Source: an uncultured Ruminiclostridium sp. (lineage in GTDB: Bacteria; Bacillota; Clostridia; Oscillospirales; Ruminococcaceae). From it: a stretch of 64,000 nucleotides of DNA. Positions 23,572-32,606 of this stretch are shown piece by piece. The stretch spans positions 104,836-168,835 of the forward strand of contig CANRFO010000005.1 in assembly GCA_947629925.1 (NCBI GenBank), read 5' to 3'. The notes under the pieces were generated by a model. The model searched no databases. It was given only the letters and a program-made list of their open reading frames with translations, and was not told the DNA's origin. Both the position numbers and the translations under genes were made by a program. The stretch's first letter is position 1. The number at the start of each line of letters is the position of its first letter.

Positions 23572-24006
23572 TTATTCTCCGTATATATCTGCTCCGACTG
23601 CATCACGGAAAATATTATATATTTCGGGAGCTGCGTTTTTTATTCTGATAGGCTTTAACTTGCTGTCAACGAAAAAATGTGATGTTTCTGCAAGCAGTCT
23701 TATTTCGCCGCTGTTTTTGTCAGTAACTGTATAAGATATTCTGAATTTTAATCCGTTAAATTCTTCCATATGCATTTTTATGCAGACGGTTTCATTAAAT
23801 CTGACAGCGTATTTGTACTGACAAAATGAAGATAAAACAGGTATCATTATTCCGTTTTCTTCCATTTTATCATAAGGGATCCCAACTTGCTCCAAGAAAT
23901 CAAGACGCGCTTCTTCAAGCCATCTTAAATAATTGGAGTGATGAACTATTCCCATTTTATCTGTTTCATAATATAAAACTCGTCTGTAAAACGGTTTGAG
24001 TTTCAT
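23572..24006 (-). CDS. YbgC/FadM-type acyl-CoA thioesterase
   Basis: A single hotdog-fold domain of 144 aa. YYETDKMGIVHHSNYLRWLEEAR is the 4HBT family signature, with the catalytic Asp in TDKMGIVHH. VRFNETVCIKMHMEEFNGLKF follows. It probably hydrolyses an acyl-CoA thioester; the substrate is unknown. The start at 24006 (MKLKPFYRR) follows AGGGGG; upstream codons to 24075 lie in the promoter region. Confidence 0.88.
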   Translation of the reverse strand: MKLKPFYRRVLYYETDKMGIVHHSNYLRWLEEARLDFLEQVGIPYDKMEENGIMIPVLSSFCQYKYAVRFNETVCIKMHMEEFNGLKFRISYTVTDKNSGEIRLLAETSHFFVDSKLKPIRIKNAAPEIYNIFRDAVGADIYGE

Positions 24007-24046
24007 TTGCAGCCCCCTGAAAATAATTATAAAATATTTACAATTT

Positions 24047-24075
24047 ATTTTATCACAATTACAAGCGCTTTTCAA
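24047..24075 (-). promoter_or_regulatory. Sigma-A promoter of the thioesterase gene
   Basis: Reverse-strand TTGAAA (24075-24070), 17-bp spacer, TAAAAT (24052-24047), about 40 bp before the ATG. Confidence 0.7.
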
Positions 24076-24114
24076 TAACTATCCGAAAGGTTTTTGCCAA
24101 AAATGATATTATTA

Positions 24115-24143
24115 TTGAAAATATTGTAATTTTATGTTATACT
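24115..24143 (+). promoter_or_regulatory. Sigma-A promoter of the citrate synthase gene
   Basis: TTGAAA (24115-24120), 17-bp spacer, TATACT (24138-24143), about 30 bp before the ATG. Confidence 0.7.
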
Positions 24144-24173
24144 TTTATAAGAGAAAAAGTGAGGTGTAGAAAA

Positions 24174-25538
24174 ATGAATGCTGCTGAATATTTTGTAAAT
24201 AATGAAAGAATTGCTGATTATGCACAATTGTGTCAAAATAATTATACAATTGATCCTACACTGTATGATAAGTATCAGGTAAAAAGAGGTCTCCGTGATA
24301 ATAATGGGCGCGGCGTTCTTACGGGTCTCACCAAGATAGCCGAAGTAAAATCTTATACCATTGATGACGGTGATATTATACCCTGCGCAGGAAAATTGTA
24401 TTATCACGGTATAGATATGGAACAGATAGTAAACGGTTTTGTAAAAGATAACCGTTTCGGATTTGAGGAAGTCACCTATCTTTTGCTGTTCGGAGAGCTT
24501 CCTAACAAGCAGCAGCTTGACGATTTCAACAACGATTTGGTGCTTTGTCGTGATCTGCCGACCAGTTTTACGCGCGATGTTATACTGAGAGCTGCGAGCA
24601 AAAATATAATGAATTCCCTTGCAAGAAGCATTCTTACTTTATATACATATGATGAAAATGCTGATTCCACAGATATAGAAACCGTAATGAGACAATCGCT
24701 TCAAATGATCGCACGTTTTCCAAGACTTGCTGTATACAGCTATCAGGCGTTAAGACATTACTATGAAGGAGACAGCTTGTTCATACATGCTCCTTCGCCT
24801 GAACTTTATACTGCCGAAAATATACTGTATATGCTTCGCCCAGACCATTCGTTTACACCTCTGGAAGCTCAGGTGCTTGATATAGCTCTGGTAATACACG
24901 CCGATCACGGCGGCGGAAACAACTCTACTTTTACAACAAGAGTAGTTACTTCTTCAGGAACTGATACATATTCAACTATTGCTTCGGCGCTTGGTTCGTT
25001 AAAAGGTCCTCGTCATGGCGGAGCAAATATCAAAGCTGCCGAAATGTTTGAAGACATGATGGAAAACATTAAGGATTGGTCAAGCGACAGCGAAATATCG
25101 CAGTATCTTTCAGATATTCTTGATAAAAAAGCTTTTGATAATTCAGGCCTTATTTATGGAATGGGACATGCTGTTTACTCAATTTCAGATCCGAGAACCG
25201 AGATATTCAAAAAATATGTTACGCTTCTTGCAAAAGAGAAGGGAAAAGAGCATGAGTTAGAGCTTTATACAAACGTGGAAAGGCTTGCTCCTGAAGTTAT
25301 AAATTCAAAGAGAAAGACTTATAAGCCTATAAGTGCAAATATAGACTTTTACAGTGGTTTTGTATATAAAATGTTAGGGCTTCCGAAGGAACTCTTTACG
25401 CCTATATTTGCTATTTCAAGAGTAAGCGGCTGGTGCGCTCACAGAATTGAAGAGCTTATAAACAACAGCAAAATCATAAGACCTGCGTATAAAAACGTAA
25501 TTAAACATTCTGAATATGTTGAATTAGACAAAAGATAA
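24174..25538 (+). CDS. gltA: Citrate synthase
   Basis: Condenses oxaloacetate with acetyl-CoA. The large domain begins near LTKIAEVKSYTIDDGDIIPC. Active-site regions are LVIHADHGGGNNSTFTTRVV (His), LKGPRHGGANIKAAEMFEDM and GMGHAVYSISDPRTEIFKKY (His), with a catalytic Asp expected in ISANIDFYSGFVYKMLG. Length 454 aa with a roughly 50-residue N-terminal extension. The start at 24174 follows GAGGTG. In a fermentative anaerobe it probably serves glutamate synthesis rather than a full cycle. It is followed 12 bp later by the YcaQ-like gene. Confidence 0.93.
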   Translation: MNAAEYFVNNERIADYAQLCQNNYTIDPTLYDKYQVKRGLRDNNGRGVLTGLTKIAEVKSYTIDDGDIIPCAGKLYYHGIDMEQIVNGFVKDNRFGFEEVTYLLLFGELPNKQQLDDFNNDLVLCRDLPTSFTRDVILRAASKNIMNSLARSILTLYTYDENADSTDIETVMRQSLQMIARFPRLAVYSYQALRHYYEGDSLFIHAPSPELYTAENILYMLRPDHSFTPLEAQVLDIALVIHADHGGGNNSTFTTRVVTSSGTDTYSTIASALGSLKGPRHGGANIKAAEMFEDMMENIKDWSSDSEISQYLSDILDKKAFDNSGLIYGMGHAVYSISDPRTEIFKKYVTLLAKEKGKEHELELYTNVERLAPEVINSKRKTYKPISANIDFYSGFVYKMLGLPKELFTPIFAISRVSGWCAHRIEELINNSKIIRPAYKNVIKHSEYVELDKR

Positions 25539-25550
25539 GCAGGTTATTTT

Positions 25551-26740
25551 ATGTGCTGTTCAAATTTTGATATAAATGTCATACGCAATATTATTTTGGA
25601 AAGTCAGCATTTGCTTCATAAAAGCACTGACAGTATAGAAAGTATCATATCAGATATATGCGGTCTGCAATATGACCCGAATCCTACTATACAATTGAAT
25701 CAATATATTATGCTTTGGAACAGAAAGAGGGATTTCAAAGCAGATCAATTAGATACTGCGGCATATAAAGAATTCAAAGTCGTGGAAACATGGACTTTTA
25801 AACGGAATATGTATTTTGTCCCAAGCGAAGAATATTCTCTGTACAGACATGCGACAAAAGGGATCATACGATGGGGCGAATCTGATGAGAGTTGGCTTAA
25901 AAAAGGAGATTGTCCTGATGTCAAAGCCGCAGAAAAAAAGTTAAGAGAAAGATTATCGAAATTTGATGGATTAACACTTAATCAGATTTGGGGCAAACTA
26001 AATCTGTCTTATGAATGGCATAAATATCGACAAGAACACGATCAAAGCTTCAATTTACCCATATTTCAAGCTTTTTACAGAATGTGCCGCAGAGGAGATA
26101 TTTTAACCTGTGGAAGAAATCCGGGAACCTTCAGAGAGCCGCTCTACATTTTGAAAGAAAAAGTAGTCTTAACGATCTGATAAAAGACTCAGTTGACGAA
26201 AAACAAGCGATAAAACAGGTAGTTGAAAAACTGATAGCTTCCTTTGGGATAACTGATCCGATTCATATTTCTCATATTTCAGGTTTTAAGACCGTTGATA
26301 TTATGCCTGTCTTTGAGAAATTGGAAAAAGAAAGTAAGATATTTAAACTTCCGTATAAAATCGGTCGTAAATATTATTATATTCATTCATCTAAAACGAA
26401 ATTTCTTGGCGGAAAAGCATTAAAGCAATCCGATGAGGTCAAGCTTATTTCGCCGATGGACACAATGGTCAGAGATAAAGCATGGCTTGAAACATTTTTC
26501 GATTATTCTTTTAATTTTGAGTATTTTAAGAAAAAAGGAATGAAATGGCCTCTTTCAATTCTTGTGGGGAACCAATTTGTCGGATACCTCGATTGCAAGA
26601 TGGACTGGAAGAGCAAGAAATTTATTGTAAAAAAAAGAAATATTCTCCATCCTGATTTTAATGAAAATAAAGGCATTGAACTTGCAATACAAGATTTAGC
26701 TGCATTTCACAATGCCGAAGAAATTGTTGAAAAGAGATAG
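25551..26740 (+). pseudogene. YcaQ-like winged-helix (HTH_42) protein, interrupted by a frameshift
   Basis: Two overlapping frames (25551-26180 and 26084-26740) together make one protein of about 390 aa of the YcaQ/AlkZ-like family. The N-terminal part has SDICGLQYDPNP, LWNRKRDF and ETWTFKRNMYFVP; the C-terminal part has VKLISPMDTMVRDK and FEYFKKKGMKWPLSILVGNQFVGYLDCK-type continuity. The join is near the A-run at 26156-26163, where YILKEK passes to SSLNDLIKDSV. QYD in GLQYDP matches the Q-phi-D motif of YcaQ-type DNA glycosylases that unhook crosslinks. Either a real frameshift mutation or a sequencing slip. Confidence 0.7.
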
Positions 26741-26795
26741 CAATAGGCAGTTTTTTCGTTGACATAACAATTTTTGTAACTAAATACAAAAAAAT

Positions 26796-26827
26796 AAAGA
26801 CCTCCCGTTTATTACAGGAGGTCTTTT
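26796..26827 (+). terminator. Hairpin directly before the radical SAM ribosome binding site
   Basis: AAAGACCTCC (26796-26805) and GGAGGTCTTT (26817-26826) form a 10-bp perfect stem followed by one T and then by GGAGG (26828-26832). It probably terminates transcription from the upstream gene. The CTCC arm could also pair with the true ribosome binding site. Confidence 0.7.
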
Positions 26828-26839
26828 GGAGGAATACGC

Positions 26840-27778
26840 CTGAACACTTTTAAATACTCTTCAGACAACAAGCGGTATCACACGCTGTACTACTATAATA
26901 TGCAGAAATTCGGAAAACGTGTATACAAAGCTCCGATAAACGCGGGATTTACTTGCCCTAATATTGACGGGACAAAGGGAACAGGCGGATGTATATATTG
27001 TGACGGAGGAAGCGGCTATTTTACCGACAGTCCAGTATTATCAGTCAAAGAACAGCTTGAACATCAGATCTCCTTGATACATTTAAAACACCCTGATGCA
27101 AAAATAAATGCGTATTTTCAATCTTATTCAAACACCTATGCTCCGCTAAGCATATTGAAAAGCCGATATGAACCGATATTGGAATTTCCTGATGTTATCG
27201 CAATGTCCATAGCTACCAGAGCAGATTGTCTGCCTGATGAAGTTATGGATTATCTGGCGGATCTGTCCGAAAAAATTGACCTTACTGTTGAACTCGGATT
27301 GCAGACTATACATGATAAAACCGCAGAAATAATTGGAAGAGGTCATACTTTTGAAGAATTTGTACAAGCATTTAATCGTTTAAAATCACGCGGCATAAGA
27401 ACAACAGTTCATATAATAAACGGATTGCCTGACGAAAATTATAATATGATGCTTGAAACGGCATATACGCTTGGAAAAATGAAACCTGACGGATTAAAAA
27501 TTCACCTTCTTCATGTGATAAAGGGAACAAAACTTGAAAAAATATACCTCGAAGGCAAATATACTCCTATGGAAATGGAAAGCTATGTCGATATTGTTGT
27601 AAAACAGCTTGAATATATTCCTACTGAAACAGTGATCGAGCGTATAACAGGCGACGGTGATAAATCTAAGCTGACGGCGCCTTTATGGAGCGCGGATAAA
27701 ATAGCGGTCCTTGGGGCAATAGATAAGCTTCAGACGACACTTGATTCATTTCAGGGAAAAAGGTTTTTAAAGGAATAA
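26840..27778 (+). CDS. Radical SAM protein of the TIGR01212/YhcC family
   Basis: A radical SAM enzyme with a 4Fe-4S site in GFTCPNIDGTKGTGGCIYCD (C...C-IY-C), followed by DAKINAYFQSYSNTYAPL, VELGLQTIHDKTAEIIGRGH and THVHIINGLPDE-like strands. The reaction is unknown. Relatives begin with a conserved segment equivalent to NKRYHTLYYYNMQKFGKRVYK, which lies partly upstream of the first ATG (26900). The only start with a ribosome binding site is CTG at 26840, 7 bp after GGAGG; no ATG, GTG or TTG is in frame between. A non-canonical CUG start is therefore proposed. Confidence 0.82.
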   Translation: MNTFKYSSDNKRYHTLYYYNMQKFGKRVYKAPINAGFTCPNIDGTKGTGGCIYCDGGSGYFTDSPVLSVKEQLEHQISLIHLKHPDAKINAYFQSYSNTYAPLSILKSRYEPILEFPDVIAMSIATRADCLPDEVMDYLADLSEKIDLTVELGLQTIHDKTAEIIGRGHTFEEFVQAFNRLKSRGIRTTVHIINGLPDENYNMMLETAYTLGKMKPDGLKIHLLHVIKGTKLEKIYLEGKYTPMEMESYVDIVVKQLEYIPTETVIERITGDGDKSKLTAPLWSADKIAVLGAIDKLQTTLDSFQGKRFLKE

Positions 27779-27781
27779 GTT

Positions 27782-27819
27782 AAAAAGCACCTGTTTTTCG
27801 ATAAACAGGTGCTTTTTTT
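27782..27819 (+). terminator. Bidirectional terminator between the radical SAM gene and the diguanylate cyclase
   Basis: AAAAAGCACCTGTTT (27782-27796) and AAACAGGTGCTTTTT (27803-27817) form a 15-bp perfect stem with a 6-nt loop and T-runs at both ends. Confidence 0.95.
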
Positions 27820-29743
27820 ATTTTGTTTTTCTGTAAACCTTTACCTTACCTTTTTTATTAACATACATATTTTCATCGGCCTTATCCAGCCAATCCTGAA
27901 GTACGGAACTTTCTGAGACCTTATTGCAGTACATTCCTATACTTATTCCGATAATATAAGGTTTGCTGCTGTTTTGATTGTAATGGTCAAGATATTCTTT
28001 GATCCTCACAGGATATTTTTTCAGTTTTTCCGAATCAAATTGACCTGTTCCAAACATTATGAATTCGTCGCCGCCGATTCGGGCGCAGACTTCATCTTCA
28101 GTAAATGAGTTCTGGAAAGCTTTTGCAATAATTCTTATGGCATTATCTCCTTCAGTATGACCATAATTATCGTTTATCATTTTAAGGCAGTCAAGATCTC
28201 CCATTATAACAAGAAAATCTTTAGATTCAGATTTGGCTGTTTCAAACATATGATGAATTCTGTTTTCATAGCCGTATCTGTTATACACACCTGTAAGGGA
28301 GTCCATTTCGGAAACTCGTTCAAGGCGTTTCAACGCCCAGTGCAAATGCTGCTTGGAACGCAAATATCCCAGCGCATTGGAAAGGTATTTAAGCCAGTTC
28401 CTGAATATAGCGTCAGGCGTGTACGATTCGCCTTGACAAGAGCAGACAGCATATCCCATTGTAGTATCCTGAAAATTTATAGGGAAGAAAAAGTATACAT
28501 CAGGAGGCATAGAATTGTCAAACAAAGGAGGGAACATCTGTGAACTCTGGAACATTTCGGGACAATCTATTGAAACATGAGCTGCTTTGAATTTGTTGAT
28601 AACAGTATCAGAATATCCTGAAAGGTGAGAAGCAGGGGTATGTACCTTGTTGTCATGAAGTACATCCCAGCCTTCACAAAGGAAAATATGCAGCGTCTGT
28701 ATGTCTTTAAGCAGGAACATATATCCGCTGAGATTCATAAATATTTCGTCTACATTTTGGCTTTCCTGAAGATTTTCAGACATATATATTGAATTTATAA
28801 GGTGTTGTGTAAGCTCTGTATAATGCGACAAACGTGTAATTTCAGCGGCTTTTTCTTCTTCATAATCCAATTTTTGGCAGCCGCAGCTTTGAGAAGGGAA
28901 CAGTTTTCCTGGAACATAGTTGGTTTTATCAACTTTTTCACCGTTCAAAATTTTTAGGATAAGCTCAACGGATTTTGTACCGATCTCTGCCATTGCAGGA
29001 GCTACCGATGCGATCTGAGGGACATTGAGTTTTCCTTCGATTATTCTGTCAAAACCGTAAACAGCTATATCTTCAGGTACTCTTATACCCCTTGCTTTTA
29101 GTTCGTCGCACACAGTGATAGCCATTGTGTCATTGGCACAAACAACGGCTTGCGGCAATTCAAGACCGCAGGTGAACATATGTTCAACAAATTTTACCGG
29201 AGCTTCTCTCCAGAAGTCGCCGTAATCATACCTTTGATCTTCAACTTCTATATTATTTTCTATGAGGGCGTCTTTGTATCCCTGAAGACGGTTTTCCGAA
29301 AGATTAAGGCCTTTATAACCTGTAAGACAATTTATCCTTGTAAGCCCGTGATCTTTTATCAGATGATTGGTGACCATTCTGATTGTTTCGCGGTCATCAG
29401 AACATACGCTGTAAAAATCATCACTTTCTTTGTCAATAAAAACGACAGGCTTTTTTGTCTTTTTAAGAGACTCCATAATCGAGTCATATACTTCCTGATT
29501 ATTTATCGCATTTGGAAGTACGATAAAACCGTCAAACATATCATAATTGATAAGCGCGAATATGTTATTCTCGCCTATCTCATTTAAAGGAGAATCAAAT
29601 CTTTTTGAAAAAAATGAAGCAAAAACTGCAACATTATAATTTGACTGCGCAGCTCTTTTTTTGATACCTTCGATTAACTGAGTCTGATATACTTCGCATA
29701 CTTCGGAAAGTATTACAGCGATACAGTGACGTTTATTATCCAT
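27818..29743 (-). CDS. Diguanylate cyclase with a LacI-type ligand-sensing domain
   Basis: A 641-aa soluble protein. Residues 1-290 are a LacI/periplasmic-binding-like sensor without the DNA-binding headpiece: CIAVILSEVCEVYQTQLIEG, VVFIDKES, NLSENRLQGYKDALIENNIE, VVCANDTMAITVCDELKARG and VAVYGFDR-like. A middle domain (about 300-465) is possibly GAF-like. A C-terminal GGDEF domain (about 480-641) has the active site ARIGGDEFIMFG and begins EMDSLTGVYNRYGYENR. The RxxD inhibitory site five residues upstream is not present. It should make c-di-GMP in response to a cytoplasmic ligand, perhaps a sugar. No membrane segment. Confidence 0.85.
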   Translation of the reverse strand: MDNKRHCIAVILSEVCEVYQTQLIEGIKKRAAQSNYNVAVFASFFSKRFDSPLNEIGENNIFALINYDMFDGFIVLPNAINNQEVYDSIMESLKKTKKPVVFIDKESDDFYSVCSDDRETIRMVTNHLIKDHGLTRINCLTGYKGLNLSENRLQGYKDALIENNIEVEDQRYDYGDFWREAPVKFVEHMFTCGLELPQAVVCANDTMAITVCDELKARGIRVPEDIAVYGFDRIIEGKLNVPQIASVAPAMAEIGTKSVELILKILNGEKVDKTNYVPGKLFPSQSCGCQKLDYEEEKAAEITRLSHYTELTQHLINSIYMSENLQESQNVDEIFMNLSGYMFLLKDIQTLHIFLCEGWDVLHDNKVHTPASHLSGYSDTVINKFKAAHVSIDCPEMFQSSQMFPPLFDNSMPPDVYFFFPINFQDTTMGYAVCSCQGESYTPDAIFRNWLKYLSNALGYLRSKQHLHWALKRLERVSEMDSLTGVYNRYGYENRIHHMFETAKSESKDFLVIMGDLDCLKMINDNYGHTEGDNAIRIIAKAFQNSFTEDEVCARIGGDEFIMFGTGQFDSEKLKKYPVRIKEYLDHYNQNSSKPYIIGISIGMYCNKVSESSVLQDWLDKADENMYVNKKGKVKVYRKTK

Positions 29744-29862
29744 TGTTATACCTCTGTTGATCTAATTTTTACGTTACTGAATTTTGTTTTGTAATTGCTT
29801 GTTTTCAGAGAAAATAGAACCATACAGGCTGAATAATACAATGTAAAATATTTATCTTTTAT

Positions 29863-29891
29863 ATTATAGCACTTTAAAATAAAAAAATCAA
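29863..29891 (-). promoter_or_regulatory. Sigma-A promoter of the diguanylate cyclase gene
   Basis: Reverse-strand TTGATT (29891-29886), 17-bp spacer, TATAAT (29868-29863). The leader to the ATG at 29743 is about 110 nt; AGAGG precedes the ATG. Nothing else is evident in this leader. Confidence 0.75.
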
Positions 29892-29920
29892 GTTTCAAAT
29901 AAAAAATATAAAAATTAAAT

Positions 29921-30994
29921 TTATTTGTTTTTTGATTTATCTGTAACATTTCCATATTTTTTTATAATAATATATGTCATTAAAATTATACATAAAGAGC
30001 ATATGGGGTTAACTGACGATAAAGACGGAACATTTTCAGAGGTTACAGATGACTGAACGGTTATTCCTGAAAATGAAACAAAAAAATAACAGAATATTGA
30101 ACTTAGTAATGCGGCAGGAACGCGCGATAAAATAAACTTTTTTAATTTTATTTTTCCCTCGGACAAAGCAGCAGTCTGTACTATTATGCATATTCCTCCA
30201 AAGGATGTTATCGCCGCAAATAATGGCAGTAAATCAAAATTTGAACCTATATACAGCGATATATTAGATATTTCAAAAGTTGCGAAGAAAAGTTTGTCTA
30301 ATTGTAATATTTTAAGTATATTTGTTATCCCGGAAAAATTTATTACTTCAAGGAATATATTGAACGTGACGATGGTTCCACATATGATACCAAGCGCTTT
30401 TACAGAACTGTTTATGCTTGAAGTTATATCGTTCAATGTGAGTTTTACTTTAATTTTACTGCTGTTTGAACTTATTTTGTTCTTTTCAGAAATATTTAAT
30501 ATAAATGCAATCACGATACAGGCACAAATATTTGATAAATATACCAATAATCCTGCCTGACTGCTGTTGAATACAGTAAGCCCCGCAATTTGTATAATAA
30601 ATGCAGGACTCCCGCAATAACAAAAGCAAAGCATTTTTTCAGCAATTGCGGAATAATTCGGATTATACGCAATATATTCCTTTAAAAGCTTTATTCCCAC
30701 AGGGTATCCTCCGATGAGACTGAGCATAAAAATGGAGAATAATTTTCTGTCGCCCTTGAACCATATTGAAGAAATTTTGTAAATCGGGTAAAACAATATG
30801 TCAGCAGCACCGGTATTCACCATTACCTGAGATAGCACCATAAATGCGAACAGGGAAGGGATAATAACAGATAAACAGGTGTTTACAGATTTTTCACAAG
30901 CGGAGATAATGTTTTCCGAATCAATTATAAAAATCGTACATAATACTGCCGATGCTATGGCAATAAAGAGAGAAAATATTGTTCTGTTTTTCAA
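29921..30994 (-). CDS. YlbJ-like sporulation integral membrane protein
   Basis: A 357-aa polytopic membrane protein, about 8-9 hydrophobic segments, with the nucleoside-recognition/gate type motifs LIGGYPVGIKLLKEYI and CFCYCGSPAFIIQIAG, characteristic of YlbJ (SpoVV). In Bacillus YlbJ is in the outer forespore membrane and is needed for dipicolinic acid uptake into the spore. The start is TTG at 30994, 7 bp after AAAAGGAG. It is divergent from yqfC, another sporulation gene. The exact name is probable, not certain. Confidence 0.7.
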   Translation of the reverse strand: MKNRTIFSLFIAIASAVLCTIFIIDSENIISACEKSVNTCLSVIIPSLFAFMVLSQVMVNTGAADILFYPIYKISSIWFKGDRKLFSIFMLSLIGGYPVGIKLLKEYIAYNPNYSAIAEKMLCFCYCGSPAFIIQIAGLTVFNSSQAGLLVYLSNICACIVIAFILNISEKNKISSNSSKIKVKLTLNDITSSINSSVKALGIICGTIVTFNIFLEVINFSGITNILKILQLDKLFFATFEISNISLYIGSNFDLLPLFAAITSFGGICIIVQTAALSEGKIKLKKFILSRVPAALLSSIFCYFFVSFSGITVQSSVTSENVPSLSSVNPICSLCIILMTYIIIKKYGNVTDKSKNK

Positions 30995-31060
30995 ATCAAT
31001 GCTCCTTTTTGAATTATATTTAAACTTGTCTCATATAGATTATATTAAAAAGGCGGTGAT

Positions 31061-31336
31061 ATGATGAACATTAGTGAAATGGCTGTAAGATATGAAAATT
31101 TCAAAAAAACAAGGCAAAAACATTCGGATATACAAATATCGGATAATAATGAAATTGTATTGGACGGGTGCAGAAGGGTCATCGAATATGATGAAAATTT
31201 AATCAAGCTTGAGCTATCTGCTGTCGGTATATCTATAATCGGAATGAATCTTACAATGAAAAATTTCAGCATTGGCGGTGTGATAATAAGAGGGGATATT
31301 CATTCCCTCACGTTTATTTCAAAGGAGGAATTATGA
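31061..31336 (+). CDS. yqfC: Sporulation protein YqfC
   Basis: A 91-aa YabP/YqfC-family protein with NEIVLDGCRRVIEYDENLIK, LSAVGISIIGMNLTMKNFSI and GGVIIRGDIHSLTF, the same strand pattern as yabP at 2441. In Bacillus it is a SigE-dependent mother-cell gene upstream of yqfD. Start ATGATG at 31061 or 31064, after AAGGCGGTGAT. The stop overlaps the yqfD start by 4 bp. Confidence 0.85.
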   Translation: MMNISEMAVRYENFKKTRQKHSDIQISDNNEIVLDGCRRVIEYDENLIKLELSAVGISIIGMNLTMKNFSIGGVIIRGDIHSLTFISKEEL

Positions 31337-32505
31337 AAAGACCTGATTACGGATATGTAAAATTCAGTCTTATAGGTACTGATTGTGAAGAGTTTATCTC
31401 CTCTGCCATGGAAGATGAGATAAAAATATACGATATTGAAAATATAGATAAAATTATCTACTGCAAGGTTTCTCCTTCGGATTACATACGTCTTTTTAAA
31501 AAACGAAGAAAATATACTGTTCGTATGCGTATTGAAGAAAAAAGGGGGATCCGCTTCAAACTGTACAAATACAGAAACAGATACGGTATTCTGATCGGAA
31601 TGCTTTCTTACGGAATCATTCTGCTTTTGTGTTCAGGTATAGTATGGGATATAACAATTACAGGAAACAACAATATATCAGATGAGTCGATCATTGATTT
31701 TCTTGCAGAAAACGGCATTTATGCAGGGGCGTCTAGAAAAGACCTTCAGCTTACTGTCGCAGAGCTTAAAGCTATGCTGTACTTTGATGATTTATCATGG
31801 ATAAGTATTGAAAACGAAGGTTCAAGAGTAAATGTAAAAATTAGTGAACGAATAATAAACTCAGACACAGGTTTGCCTGCGGGTACTCCGTGTAATATTG
31901 TAGCTTCAAGAGGCGGTATTATAAAAGAAGCCGAAGTATATCGCGGGACAATGCTGTATGAGATAGGAAGCGGTGTTGCCGCAGGAGATGTTATAGTAAG
32001 CGGCATAGTCAACGACGGAGCAGGACATATAAGCGTAAACCACGCCGATGCGAAAATAGTCGCAGAATTTGAAGAAGAAGTAAGTTTTTATCAGGAATTT
32101 AAAACCTATGAGCAAAAAAATACAGATGAGACATATACAAAAGAGTATATAAAATTATTCGGATTTACTTTTCCGCATAATATAAACGAATATCTTGACG
32201 GATACACATATACTTCAGAAAACTATGAAGTGAAATTTTTCGGAATAAAAATGCCTTGGACAAGAACTGTCGTTACAGGTACAAAAAATGAAACTATCGA
32301 AGTCACGAGAACGGTCAACGATGTAAAAAGGCTTTTGGAACAGAAGCTTGAACTTTACGAGATGAATTTGCTCAAAGACCTTACAGTAGTTGATCGTGAT
32401 ATTGAGTACCAACGTGATGAAAAAGGAATAAAATTAATATGCAAATATACTCTTCAAGGAAATATTGCCAAGCAAAGTGAAATTTTTTATCGTAATGAAG
32501 AATAA
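31333..32505 (+). CDS. yqfD: Sporulation protein YqfD
   Basis: A 390-aa protein with an N-terminal soluble part, one membrane segment (YGILIGMLSYGIILLLCSGIV) near residues 92-112, and an extracytoplasmic part with WDITITGNNNISDESIIDFL, LSWISIENEGSRVNVKI and GVAAGDVIVSGIVNDGAGH. This matches YqfD, required for sporulation in Bacillus and always after yqfC. The ATGA overlap shows coupling. Confidence 0.88.
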   Translation: MKRPDYGYVKFSLIGTDCEEFISSAMEDEIKIYDIENIDKIIYCKVSPSDYIRLFKKRRKYTVRMRIEEKRGIRFKLYKYRNRYGILIGMLSYGIILLLCSGIVWDITITGNNNISDESIIDFLAENGIYAGASRKDLQLTVAELKAMLYFDDLSWISIENEGSRVNVKISERIINSDTGLPAGTPCNIVASRGGIIKEAEVYRGTMLYEIGSGVAAGDVIVSGIVNDGAGHISVNHADAKIVAEFEEEVSFYQEFKTYEQKNTDETYTKEYIKLFGFTFPHNINEYLDGYTYTSENYEVKFFGIKMPWTRTVVTGTKNETIEVTRTVNDVKRLLEQKLELYEMNLLKDLTVVDRDIEYQRDEKGIKLICKYTLQGNIAKQSEIFYRNEE

Positions 32506-32519
32506 ATTTGGAAAATCTC

Positions 32520-32548
32520 TTTAAATTTGAAAAATAATATGATATAAT
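32520..32548 (+). promoter_or_regulatory. Probable sigma-A promoter before phoH
   Basis: TTTAAA (32520-32525), 17-bp spacer, TATAAT (32543-32548). The -35 box is weak. It would separate vegetative phoH-mutS2 transcription from the sporulation genes yqfCD upstream. Confidence 0.55.
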
Positions 32549-32606
32549 AATCGAAAAGCGACTTATAATATCAATTTAAAGAGTTTTTAAAGGAACAGTA
32601 AAACAA

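Noticed and set aside
26759..26787. Promoter starting with a perfect TTGACA before the radical SAM gene
   Set aside because: No acceptable -10 box lies 16-18 bp downstream (AAATAC or TAAATA), so the -35 match alone is not enough.
29746..29955. 69-residue reverse-strand frame between the cyclase and the YlbJ-like gene
   Set aside because: It overlaps the end of the membrane protein gene and the cyclase promoter, and has very AT-rich low-complexity sequence without a good start.
31010..31050. SigE-type sporulation promoter before yqfC (and similarly at 2370-2400 before yabP)
   Set aside because: CATATAGA and GCATAGAA are only partial matches to the -10 consensus, and no -35 at the right distance is convincing. 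Expected from biology but not supported enough to list.
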